Shown here in pieces: positions 7,842-14,185 of a DNA stretch of 15,226 bases. Position numbers and translations under genes: made by a program. The notes below the pieces were generated by a model. That model saw nothing but the letters and a program-made list of their open reading frames with translations. It was not told where the DNA came from and did not search any database. Positions within the stretch are counted from its first letter, which is position 1. Each line of letters starts with the position of its first letter. This stretch comes from an uncultured Desulfobacterales bacterium (GTDB lineage Bacteria; Desulfobacterota; Desulfobacteria; Desulfobacterales; JAFDCJ01): positions 1 to 15,226 of the forward strand of contig CALZJV010000335.1 of NCBI GenBank assembly GCA_945787595.1. Reading direction: 5' to 3'.

Positions 7842-7904
7842 GAATATTTATGGAATTCTTTCAATTTTAAATAGGACGGAGCAAAGCGACATCCACAAAT
7901 ATTC
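7842..7904. repeat. GAATATTT hairpin element, copy 2
   Basis: A 63-base relative of the 3915-3986 element. The end GAATATTTATGGAA (7842-7855) is inverted as ATCCACAAATATTC (7891-7904). The core GGAGCAAAGCGAC is at 7878-7890 and the shared flank CAATCTTCAATTTTCA follows. It begins 31 bases 3' of the ferredoxin stop on the transcript. The inner part is 9 bases shorter than in copy 1, so the ends and core are conserved more than the middle. Confidence 0.7.
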
Positions 7905-7934
7905 AATCTTCAATTTTCAATTCCGGTTAGGTTG

Positions 7935-8141
7935 TTAAAAAGTGACTTTTGCCAGCGGCACCGTGATGGCATGATCCGGGCATACGCAGCCGCACTCATT
8001 GCAATCCTCGCATAGAAACTCGGTGACCACCGGTCGGCCGTCCTGCACCCTGATGGCAACGTCCGGACAGATTTCAACACACAAAGGCTCGGTTAAGCCA
8101 CCGCACATATTACATTTATCTAAATCAATTTGAGCAGCCAT
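7935..8141 (-). CDS. 2[4Fe-4S] ferredoxin-like protein, 68 residues, with spaced first motif
   Basis: Cysteines at 10, 13, 21 and 25 (Pro26) form a CxxC-x7-CxxxCP motif with a small insertion. C44, C47, C50 and C54 (Pro55) form a regular second motif, with an extra Cys at 52. Such insertions tune cluster potential in AprB-like and related ferredoxins; the effect here is unknown. It would be a cytoplasmic carrier or a small subunit, plausibly serving the 2,4-dienoyl-CoA-reductase-like enzyme or the HdrA-like module. The ATG at 8141 has a good AGGAGT six bases upstream. It is separated from the 175-residue gene by 261 bases of repeats, so co-transcription is uncertain. Confidence 0.88.
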   Translation of the reverse strand: MAAQIDLDKCNMCGGLTEPLCVEICPDVAIRVQDGRPVVTEFLCEDCNECGCVCPDHAITVPLAKVTF

Positions 8142-8210
8142 AATTATACTCCTGATAAATCGTTTTGTTCATTTAGATGGTTAGGATCGTTTAATTTTAT
8201 TAATTTAATG

Positions 8211-8347
8211 AGTTGATTAAGTTAATTAAGTTAATTAAGTTGATTAAGTTAATTTGACTGCTGAATTATTCCTTTCAACCAATCAACCAATCAACCATAC
8301 AACTTAATCAACCAATCAACCATTCAACCATTCAACTTAATCAACCA
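8211..8347. repeat. 9-bp AGTTRATTA tandem array facing an AATCAACC array
   Basis: Five consecutive nonamers (AGTTGATTA, AGTTAATTA, AGTTAATTA, AGTTGATTA, AGTTAATTT) occupy 8211-8255. From 8275 to 8347 the opposite motif CAACCAAT/CAACCATT/CAACTTAAT is repeated about eight times. The two blocks are complementary in part (TTAATCAACTT) and can form a long AT-rich hairpin. It is the same family as 3741-3899 and makes up most of the 261-base spacer. Confidence 0.75.
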
Positions 8348-8402
8348 CTAATCTAACTATCAACTATTAACTATTAATTATCAACCGGCACCGGAAGCGC
8401 TT

Positions 8403-8930
8403 TTACGCTGCCTTGTATAGTCGCATAACGGTCTCGCCCTGCCCTCTGGCAATGGCTTTTTGCATCTCGATCTTCAAGGAAATATTCATAAACACGCTGA
8501 CATCCTCTAAAATGGCCTGATACATCCGTTCGCGGCTCAACGCGACTTCTTCCATGGGAACACCGAACTCCTTGGCCCATGAAGGCCAGGGATCTCGGGT
8601 GCATTTGATAAAAATCTCATCCGAATTCTCCCCTTTTTCAAGGGTCGCCGAACCGCCATCGGTGATCCAGAGCCCGGCCAGTGCTTTGCCCAGAATCATC
8701 ATAAACCCTTGTTCGCCTTTTAACCAATTCATACGGGGAAGCAAGCTTTTACCGATATCCCTGCCAAAGACTTCGGCAGCTCTCAAGGCCACATCCTGTG
8801 GTTCGGCGCCGTCTCCGGCAAATTCCACCGCAACCTGACGCCACCGATAATACGTTTTTCCAATTTCGTTCTGGGCGCTGTGCATCGCCCTCCAAAGTTT
8901 AGTTATTTCTTTTTCGGCATCAACTGGCAT
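8403..8930 (-). CDS. Unrecognised 175-residue soluble protein linked to the OYE-type reductase
   Basis: Not confidently recognised. The protein is soluble, mostly helical by composition, with no signal peptide or membrane helix and a single Cys (Cys110). Notable segments are the N-terminal helix EKEITKLWRAMHSAQNEIG, GEQGFMMILGKALAGLW near 72-88, a central DEIFIKCTRDPWPSWAKEFG (about 104-123), and a C-terminal helix LEDVSVFMNISLKIEMQKAI. The pattern C-x(2)-DPWP and a late KIE-x(3)-AI resembles L-2-amino-thiazoline-4-carboxylate-hydrolase-like or V4R-like small domains, but this is a weak guess from memory. It starts 14 bases after the flavoenzyme stop, with an excellent AAGGAGG six bases before the ATG. 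The operon partner suggests a ligand-binding or accessory role with that enzyme. Confidence 0.75.
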   Translation of the reverse strand: MPVDAEKEITKLWRAMHSAQNEIGKTYYRWRQVAVEFAGDGAEPQDVALRAAEVFGRDIGKSLLPRMNWLKGEQGFMMILGKALAGLWITDGGSATLEKGENSDEIFIKCTRDPWPSWAKEFGVPMEEVALSRERMYQAILEDVSVFMNISLKIEMQKAIARGQGETVMRLYKAA

Positions 8931-8944
8931 GAATTACCTCCTTT

Positions 8945-10933
8945 TTAGATACGGATCCCGATACGGTAGCCGTCATGGACTGCACTGGAAAGGTTACGCG
9001 GAATCAGTGCATCACCGATGACAAACAATTCGATTCCTTCTGACTGAACCGTTTTTTTCAAGCTCTCATTGGATTCTCTTTGGCTCAAAACAATCGAATC
9101 ACATTGTATGGGCCATTGATATCCGTCGTAAGTTTTTACAACAATACCATCGTCGGTTACCTCCACGACATCGCAATCATTGTAAACCGTAATGCCGTTT
9201 TGCCGCATATAGATCATATAGCGCCACTTAAAAGAGGGGTTGACGTCAAATCCGGCGGTTTTGTCTTTGCCGACCAGAGTGACTTTCTTACCCTGTTTGG
9301 CCAGGTGCAACGCACATCCAATGCCGGGCTTGCGGTTGCCCCAAACGACCACCTTTTCACCGACATCAGCCTTACCGCTCATAACATCGGCAAGTGTGAC
9401 CACTTTGCCGGTGTCTGCACCGGCACCCTCAATTGTCGAATAAATCGGGCCGGTCGCCAGCACAACGGTGTCCGGCATTTCGTCTTCAATCAGATCCTCC
9501 GTCACTTCGGTTCCAAGATGGAACTCGACCTCGGCTTTTTTGCACATTACCTCCTGGTACTCGACACAAGTCCACAGCTCATCATCTCCATAGGGGGCAT
9601 TCCTGGCTTCATTCAGGGTCCCACCGATAACATCTCGTTTGTCGTAAACGTGCACCTCATGCCCTCTCTGGGCCGCGACATAGGCACATTCCAGGCCGGC
9701 AGGTCCGGCGCCGACGATCATGATTTCTTTTTCTTCTTCCGCCGGAGCAGGATCGGTAAATTCCGGGTTGGCCTCATGGGCACAAACGGGATTAATATAG
9801 CAGGTCATGGGCGCGTCTCTGAACAGTCGCGCCAGACAGAGGTTGCAGGCCACACAATGTCGTATTTCTTCTTCATTGCCTTCCAACACCTTCTTGGGCA
9901 TCAGCGGATCCGCAATCATTGGACGACACATTTCCCAAATATCCAGCTCACCGGCACCGATTTTCTCGTTGGGCAGCTCGGGTTTAAACAACCGGTAGGC
10001 CATTTGAATGGGGACATCGACATGCTCCTTGGCCCGTTTGGCTAGATGGACCCAGTTGCCCATTGGGATATCACGGCTGATGACCGGATGGATGGATTCC
10101 TGCCAGCCAAGGGTGCAGCTGATATAGTCTATTCCGGCTTCTGCGGCAATTTTATAGGATTCGATCGATTCTTCGGGCGTATTGCCGCGGACGTCATCCA
10201 ACAATTCTTCCAGACACAGACGGATACCGACCGGTACATCCGGCGGGCAAACCGCTTTAACGCCCTGGATAACCTCGACCACCGCCTGCATTCTGCCGCG
10301 AATATCACCGCCATATTCATCCGTGCGGCGATTGGTATAACTGGAAATAAAATTGGAGATCAAATAACCGACAATACCGGATATCTCCATCAAATCAAAA
10401 CCGGCTTCAATACCCCGTCTGGCTGCGTCAACATGCTGTTGGATCATCTCTTTGACTTCAGCCTTGGTCATTTCGTACATCGGTTTAAAAATTCTAAGCC
10501 GTTGGGGTACTGTGGAAGGTCCGTGACCGGATTCGACCTCCACCGCACCGACGCGACCGCAATCCATCAACTGGAATCCCGCAACCGCCCGCTGTTCATG
10601 AATAGCATCGGCAATGCGTTTTAAACCGGGGATAAACTTATCATCCCAGGCCGCTGCCTGCCCGACATATCCCTGGCCTTTGCGGGCCTCATCCATGTAA
10701 ACCCCCTGCATAAAGCACAAACCGCCGACAACACCCTTGGCCCTTTCCCGCATGTAGGCCACACCGGAATCGGTAATGAACCCATCAAGCCCATTCAAAT
10801 TTTCCTCGGTGGCCGCATACTTGATACGGTTTGGCACAAAGAGATTGCCGATCTCGATCGGCTTGAACAGGTGCGGGTATCTTTTGGCTCCCGGATAGTC
10901 CGAATAGTCCCATTCAAATAGTGTTTTTGCCAT
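8945..10933 (-). CDS. 2,4-dienoyl-CoA reductase-like FMN/FAD iron-sulfur oxidoreductase (old yellow enzyme family)
   Basis: A 662-residue enzyme with the three modules of FadH, trimethylamine dehydrogenase and BaiCD-type proteins. They are an FMN TIM barrel (about 18-355: FKPIEIGNLFVPNRI, FISSYTNRRTDEYGGD), a [4Fe-4S] motif (C360, C363, C366, C378, the CxxCxxC-x11-C spacing of trimethylamine dehydrogenase) and an FAD/NAD(P) half beginning with GAGPAG (408-413). By family it uses NAD(P)H to reduce an activated C=C bond through FAD, Fe-S and FMN. Tyr190 of GYLISNF matches the catalytic Tyr of E. coli FadH. However, the usual QLxHxGR reads QLMDCGR (Asp124), and the GWHEAR His of FadH aligns with Gln278 in GWQES. 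The substrate is therefore probably not a standard dienoyl-CoA. It lies in an operon with a TetR regulator 20 bases upstream and the 175-residue protein downstream. The ATG at 10933 follows GGAGGAGGG. Confidence 0.93.
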   Translation of the reverse strand: MAKTLFEWDYSDYPGAKRYPHLFKPIEIGNLFVPNRIKYAATEENLNGLDGFITDSGVAYMRERAKGVVGGLCFMQGVYMDEARKGQGYVGQAAAWDDKFIPGLKRIADAIHEQRAVAGFQLMDCGRVGAVEVESGHGPSTVPQRLRIFKPMYEMTKAEVKEMIQQHVDAARRGIEAGFDLMEISGIVGYLISNFISSYTNRRTDEYGGDIRGRMQAVVEVIQGVKAVCPPDVPVGIRLCLEELLDDVRGNTPEESIESYKIAAEAGIDYISCTLGWQESIHPVISRDIPMGNWVHLAKRAKEHVDVPIQMAYRLFKPELPNEKIGAGELDIWEMCRPMIADPLMPKKVLEGNEEEIRHCVACNLCLARLFRDAPMTCYINPVCAHEANPEFTDPAPAEEEKEIMIVGAGPAGLECAYVAAQRGHEVHVYDKRDVIGGTLNEARNAPYGDDELWTCVEYQEVMCKKAEVEFHLGTEVTEDLIEDEMPDTVVLATGPIYSTIEGAGADTGKVVTLADVMSGKADVGEKVVVWGNRKPGIGCALHLAKQGKKVTLVGKDKTAGFDVNPSFKWRYMIYMRQNGITVYNDCDVVEVTDDGIVVKTYDGYQWPIQCDSIVLSQRESNESLKKTVQSEGIELFVIGDALIPRNLSSAVHDGYRIGIRI

Positions 10934-10953
10934 AATACACCCTCCTCCTAGTT

Positions 10954-11550
10954 TCAGTGATTTGCCTTAAAAGCATCTATCATAAGTGCGAACGTGTTTT
11001 CCAAATTGTCGAAAAGGGAATAGGACATATCTTTTAGCAGCCACCGGCTGATGATATGATCCATCGTTCCCACAAAAATATCCCGGGCCGCCCGGGAGTT
11101 GAGATCCGGCTTCATTTCCCCTGACTTACGACCTTCGTCAAATATATCCACCAAATACGAATAAAGATCTTTAACATTTGAATAGACTTCAGTGTTTAAA
11201 AAATTGGCATTGGTCTTTAAAAAAAGATAAACAATCTTGGCATCTAAAGGAGATTGTTCAACCCGCCGCATGTACCACCACAGGTATTTACGAAGTTTGT
11301 TTACCGATCCTTTGATGCCGAACAATTGTTCATCGAGGTCCCGTAAAAGTTCGGACACCCACAGGTCGGGAATCATTAGAAGCAAATCTTCTTTACCCTG
11401 AAAATAATCGTATAAAGCCGCCTCAGACAAGCCCGCCTGTCTCGATATGTCGACGATGGTGGTCTTCTGGTATCCCTGGCCGGCAAACAGCTTCTTCGCG
11501 GAATTGATAATACGTTCGCGGGTATGTTCTTTGGAATTATTTTTAGCCAT
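10954..11550 (-). CDS. TetR/AcrR-family transcriptional regulator
   Basis: A 198-residue protein with the TetR helix-turn-helix at about 10-56: RERIINSAKKLFAGQGYQKTTI, then DISRQAGLSEAALYDYF and GKEDLL. The remaining helical ligand domain (about 60-198) carries WWYMRRVEQSPLDAKIVYLFL and DIFVGTMDHIISRWLL, a layout common in FadR-like TetR proteins that sense acyl-CoA; that ligand is an inference. It is the first gene of an operon with the OYE-type reductase (20-base gap), so it probably controls that gene and itself. The ATG at 11550 has no strong Shine-Dalgarno sequence, which would suit low expression. A palindrome 38-59 bases upstream is a candidate operator. Confidence 0.93.
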   Translation of the reverse strand: MAKNNSKEHTRERIINSAKKLFAGQGYQKTTIVDISRQAGLSEAALYDYFQGKEDLLLMIPDLWVSELLRDLDEQLFGIKGSVNKLRKYLWWYMRRVEQSPLDAKIVYLFLKTNANFLNTEVYSNVKDLYSYLVDIFDEGRKSGEMKPDLNSRAARDIFVGTMDHIISRWLLKDMSYSLFDNLENTFALMIDAFKANH

Positions 11551-11587
11551 TATGATTGCAGTTCCGCTTTATCGGATTCGGAATTAT

Positions 11588-11609
11588 TTAAATTTATACC
11601 TGAATTTAA
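11588..11609 (-). promoter_or_regulatory. Candidate operator and -10 region upstream of the TetR gene
   Basis: TTAAATT (11588-11594) and AATTTAA (11603-11609) are perfect inverted repeats around eight bases, 38-59 bases before the TetR start. On the minus strand TATAAAT overlaps the palindrome and could be a -10 box, though no good -35 is seen. TetR proteins often repress by covering their own promoter. In AT-rich DNA such a palindrome can arise by chance. Confidence 0.25.
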
Positions 11610-11706
11610 TTTTTTAACTAGCTGTATTTATGTATTATATTATATCCTAATAAAATTAATAATTCTGTTGGAAATTGGTTAAATTATGACCATATCGAAT
11701 CTGATT

Positions 11707-11745
11707 CACCAAATTTTAACAGCAATATTCAATTTGAATTTGGTG
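11707..11745. repeat. Inverted repeat CACCAAATT / AATTTGGTG
   Basis: A perfect 9-bp inverted repeat with a 21-base loop (11707-11715 and 11737-11745). On the plus strand GTTTTT follows, which gives it a weak terminator look, but no plus-strand gene precedes it. It could also be one end of an old insertion. The function is unknown. Confidence 0.35.
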
Positions 11746-11825
11746 TTTTTAAATTATTTTTAATTGAAATTAGGTTTATATTATCTTGATATACTTATAT
11801 ATTTTAAAAAAATTGATAATAAATA

Positions 11826-11849
11826 ATAAAAAAACCTAATAGCATTAGG
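11826..11849 (-). terminator. Probable intrinsic terminator on the minus strand
   Basis: On the minus strand CCTAAT-GCT-ATTAGG forms a perfect 6-bp stem with a 3-base loop, followed at once by seven T and further T-rich sequence. The stem is AT-rich and short, so strength is moderate. It would stop transcripts arriving from the ADP-ribosylglycohydrolase gene before the TetR operon. Confidence 0.45.
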
Positions 11850-11994
11850 AAACTCGACTGTCAAGTAAGAATGCAGTTTTCGTTGCCAAATCAAGAGAAA
11901 ATGTATCCCAGAATTGTTTTTCTTCAAGAAATGAACTAAATTTTAGAATAATGAACCATACTTTGATGCATAGGTTGAACTATGAGGGCTGGCA

Positions 11995-12054
11995 ATGAAA
12001 AAAATTGTACTCGATACCAATGCTTACACCCGGCTTTTAACAGGTGAAGTATAG
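11995..12054 (+). pseudogene. Remnant of a VapC-type PIN-domain toxin gene
   Basis: ATG at 11995 opens a 19-codon frame MKKIVLDTNAYTRLLTGEV followed by TAG. This is the N-terminal strand and first helix of PIN-domain RNases, including the metal-binding Asp in LDTN and the LLxG motif. The rest of the domain (normally about 130 residues) is not found downstream in any frame read. Directly upstream a frame ending NYEGWQ-TGA overlaps the ATG as ATGA, the coupling usual for antitoxin-toxin pairs, so this may be the end of a decayed antitoxin gene. It cannot be functional. Confidence 0.6.
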
Positions 12055-12130
12055 ATTAGGACTACAAATCAACAACTTTTGACCCGTATGAGAAGTTTAG
12101 CTTCTAGCCGAAATCCGCCATCTACTGAAT

Positions 12131-12253
12131 CTATGTCAAGCATTCGCTAATCTCAAACCGTTCCATCTTTTCAAACAGATCTGCGCTATCTTGCATCTTG
12201 ACGGCCTGCCCTTCACTGGCACGTCTGATATTTGCATTGCTGGGTAGATCCAT
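12131..12253 (-). CDS. Doubtful 40-codon ORF after the ADP-ribosylglycohydrolase gene
   Basis: ATG at 12253 begins five bases after the preceding stop and runs 40 codons (N-terminus MDLPSNANIRRASEGQ, a charged helix SADLFEKMERFE near the end). No family is recognised and there is no good Shine-Dalgarno sequence. It could be translated by coupling, be a remnant of a longer gene, or be chance. Confidence 0.2.
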   Translation of the reverse strand: MDLPSNANIRRASEGQAVKMQDSADLFEKMERFEISECLT

Positions 12254-12258
12254 AAAAA

Positions 12259-13527
12259 TCAGATAGCGTTTCCACTCAAAGCGATGTCGCTGAAGGCTTC
12301 AATCTCGGTCTGCAATTTGTCGAATGCGATCAACCCTTGTTTCAGGTGTTCTGGTAATTCCTTATTGGCGGCGCCCACGAGAATGCCTAAAACCATTCCG
12401 CGGTGGACGTTATCGCCACCAGCATTTGCGTTGGCAAGAAGCGCGGATTCTACATCAACGTTGTGAACTTTCGCAAAATACAAGAGCAATGGCAAACCAT
12501 GCTCCGGGTAGCATGCCGTGGCAAACAAATGATTTATCACTGCCAGCTCCGAATCTTCCCGAACGAGTCGGTCCACTTCATACGGTGCGTCGACAAGAAG
12601 CGTGTGGTATTTCCACATTTTATGTTTGGGAATATTGCCGGGCCCCTGGTGATCCCGGTAGGCCGCAAATAGCTGCTCACCTGTTATTTGAGGCGGGTGC
12701 ACGCGTTGCGCATAATCTGAAATCGTCCGGCGCGGCTCCTCGCCTCCCAACAAGGCCTGTAGCAGAGGCACAAGCACGCCCAACGCACTGGTCACATTCT
12801 CCGATCGGTGGGTGAGATTTTGATGCTCGATGGCCAATCCCAGACCCTGATAGGCGCTGCCCGCAATCATTGATATGACCAGCGGCCTGATTATGCCGCC
12901 GTGGGAACCGATGGACCACACATTGCGTTGCAGCTCGGCGCAGCCATGGGGAGGCAAGCCGCAGGAGTAATTCTCGAACCACCGGCGAATATAGATTTCA
13001 CAGTACGGATCGCGGTTTCTGCCAGGCGTTGTCATATGCGCGATGAAATCTTCGATGAATGCATTTGGATCATAGCGGCCGCAACGGACCACCGATCGCA
13101 TCAACACGCGGACAACATGAGCGGCCAGGGTGTTTTCACCTGCCTTGAGCCCATGGTGGTAATGATAGCGATCCGCTAGTCCGGGAACGGGATTCCCATG
13201 GGCCTTTTCCCGTTCGGTGCTTCTGATTTCAATCGCGCTGTAGCTAGTACGGTAGAAGCGGGCATGCTCATGCAGGATATCGAAAGCCCGTCCCTGGCGC
13301 TTGGCGGCCTCAACATCCGGATGATAGGCCATCCCCACCATAAAGCTTTCGAGGTGGGGATGAGGGGGCTCCTGATAGTCCCGAATTCCGCCATCAAAGA
13401 CCTTTCGAATGTTATCAATGCTGTAATACCAATGGGCGGGCATGGCCAAGGCGTCCCCGATAAAAAGGCCCCATAAAGCATTTTGCAGGCGCCGCCGGGA
13501 CTCGATTGTTATCTGTTTATTTGGCAT
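12259..13527 (-). CDS. ADP-ribosylglycohydrolase-family protein with altered metal-binding residues
   Basis: A 422-residue protein that begins with the family signature NALWGLFIGDALAMPAHW (GDALAMP at 24-30) and ends with the family's last helix region ANAGGDNVHRGMVLGILVGAA (367-387). Members such as DraG and ARH use two Mg ions held by a D-D-T motif and a late D-x-D-T motif to remove ADP-ribose. Here the first reads ENT (131-133) and the second reads GGDNVH (370-375), keeping only Asp372. It is also longer than the usual 300 residues, with a His- and Tyr-rich stretch (YHYHHG at 121-126). The substrate is unknown, and it may be a non-enzymatic or differently acting member, as the crystallin-like relatives are. 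The ATG at 13527 follows GAGGTG by eight bases. No close operon partner; the upstream gene is 111 bases away. Confidence 0.85.
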   Translation of the reverse strand: MPNKQITIESRRRLQNALWGLFIGDALAMPAHWYYSIDNIRKVFDGGIRDYQEPPHPHLESFMVGMAYHPDVEAAKRQGRAFDILHEHARFYRTSYSAIEIRSTEREKAHGNPVPGLADRYHYHHGLKAGENTLAAHVVRVLMRSVVRCGRYDPNAFIEDFIAHMTTPGRNRDPYCEIYIRRWFENYSCGLPPHGCAELQRNVWSIGSHGGIIRPLVISMIAGSAYQGLGLAIEHQNLTHRSENVTSALGVLVPLLQALLGGEEPRRTISDYAQRVHPPQITGEQLFAAYRDHQGPGNIPKHKMWKYHTLLVDAPYEVDRLVREDSELAVINHLFATACYPEHGLPLLLYFAKVHNVDVESALLANANAGGDNVHRGMVLGILVGAANKELPEHLKQGLIAFDKLQTEIEAFSDIALSGNAI

Positions 13528-13638
13528 CTTAATTCACCTCTTGACGGAGTAAACCCATTCTAAGTGTTCAGCGTTTTAGACAAAAACCGGACTCAGTTTG
13601 CCAGAAGATCCACCGCCATAAATATTACCGAACAGCAA

Positions 13639-13929
13639 TCATGCGGATTTGAAAACTGAGATCAAATCAAAAACCTTATGCATCCCCAAATGCTCGAAAA
13701 AACGGGTGGACCCATAGATCACATTTGGAACCTGTTTGTCTGGCGCGGCAACTGCCAGATCGTCCAAAAATGAGACTTGGAACACACAGGCATTTTGGGC
13801 ACCGGGAATATGTCGGCTGGCAAAATGCTCCGGGGATAACAGATCTATTAAAACCGTTTCAGGTTTTTCGGTTAAAAGGGCTTTCAAATCACCGGCGGCC
13901 ACTATACTTTGGTCAAATTTTGAGTTCAA
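13639..13929 (-). CDS. Degenerate rhodanese-like domain, TTG start, active-site loop missing
   Basis: A 96-residue single domain. The first half is clearly rhodanese: ETVLIDLLSPEHFASRHIPGAQNA (about 24-47) followed by FLDDLAVAAPDKQVPNVIYG. The usual next element, the loop with the catalytic Cys and the helix RSxxAAxxL, is not present: the sequence goes from VIYGST (70-75) straight to RFFEHLGMHKVFDL. Gly73 stands where Cys would be. It therefore cannot transfer sulfur in the known way and may be a binding or regulatory domain, or a gene in decay. The start is TTG at 13929, supported by AAGGAGAA five bases upstream. The downstream neighbour is the ADP-ribosylglycohydrolase-like gene. Confidence 0.75.
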   Translation of the reverse strand: MNSKFDQSIVAAGDLKALLTEKPETVLIDLLSPEHFASRHIPGAQNACVFQVSFLDDLAVAAPDKQVPNVIYGSTRFFEHLGMHKVFDLISVFKSA

Positions 13930-13932
13930 AGC

Positions 13933-13940
13933 TTCTCCTT
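13933..13940 (-). promoter_or_regulatory. Ribosome-binding site that sets a TTG start
   Basis: The minus strand reads AAGGAGAA, then GCT, then TTG. AGGAG to TTG spacing is five bases. No ATG or GTG with comparable spacing exists in this frame, so TTG is the likely start of the rhodanese-like gene. Confidence 0.6.
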
Positions 13941-14022
13941 TCTATGAAGCATTTTGCATTAATAATGAGTATAATAATAACAGCCGTTCTGTTATGTCAA
14001 ATAATCACAACTAAAAATCTTT

Positions 14023-14036
14023 CACAATATATTGTG
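14023..14036. promoter_or_regulatory. Perfect 14-bp palindrome in the divergent intergenic region
   Basis: CACAATATATTGTG is a perfect palindrome between the divergent rhodanese-like and amidohydrolase genes, about 150 bases before the latter. It overlaps a weak -35-like TTGTGG. It looks like a dimeric regulator site, but no regulator is identified. Confidence 0.4.
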
Positions 14037-14091
14037 GTACTGCTCACTGGTGGTAAAATGGGGGATATAGTTCGTATAAATTTTTTCCGGA

Positions 14092-14119
14092 TTGATTTTT
14101 GAAGGTGGATTCATATAAC
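14092..14119 (+). promoter_or_regulatory. Candidate sigma-70 promoter for the M20 amidohydrolase
   Basis: TTGATT (14092-14097) and TATAAC (14114-14119) are separated by 16 bases, four and five matches to the consensus boxes. A start near 14126 would give a leader of about 60 bases. Confidence 0.35.
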
Positions 14120-14185
14120 AAAATACGATATGAGTAAATATGAAATTCTGGTAAGCCATGCAAACGTCAAAAGAAGGAGAAATAC

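Larger units (their letters stand above)
11551..12258. other. AT-rich region without an intact gene
   Basis: About 700 bases, notably more AT-rich than the genes around it. It contains a candidate TetR operator/promoter (11588-11609), an inverted repeat (11707-11745), a likely minus-strand terminator (11826-11849), a PIN-domain toxin remnant (11995-12054) and a doubtful 40-codon ORF (12131-12253). It has the look of a decayed insertion or toxin-antitoxin locus between the reductase operon and the ADP-ribosylglycohydrolase gene. Confidence 0.6.

Noticed and set aside
8374..8402. GC-rich CCGGTGCCGG palindrome as a terminator after the 175-residue gene
   Set aside because: The stem is very short and no T-run follows on the minus strand.
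9080..10045. Long plus-strand open frame opposite the OYE-type reductase
   Set aside because: Antisense to a gene with intact family motifs; the predicted peptide resembles no family.
13944..14102. Plus-strand 52-codon frame with a hydrophobic start (MKHFALIMSIIITAVLL)
   Set aside because: It could be a small membrane peptide, but the sequence before it is the complement of the rhodanese ribosome-binding site and gives no plus-strand one, and it overlaps the regulatory palindrome.
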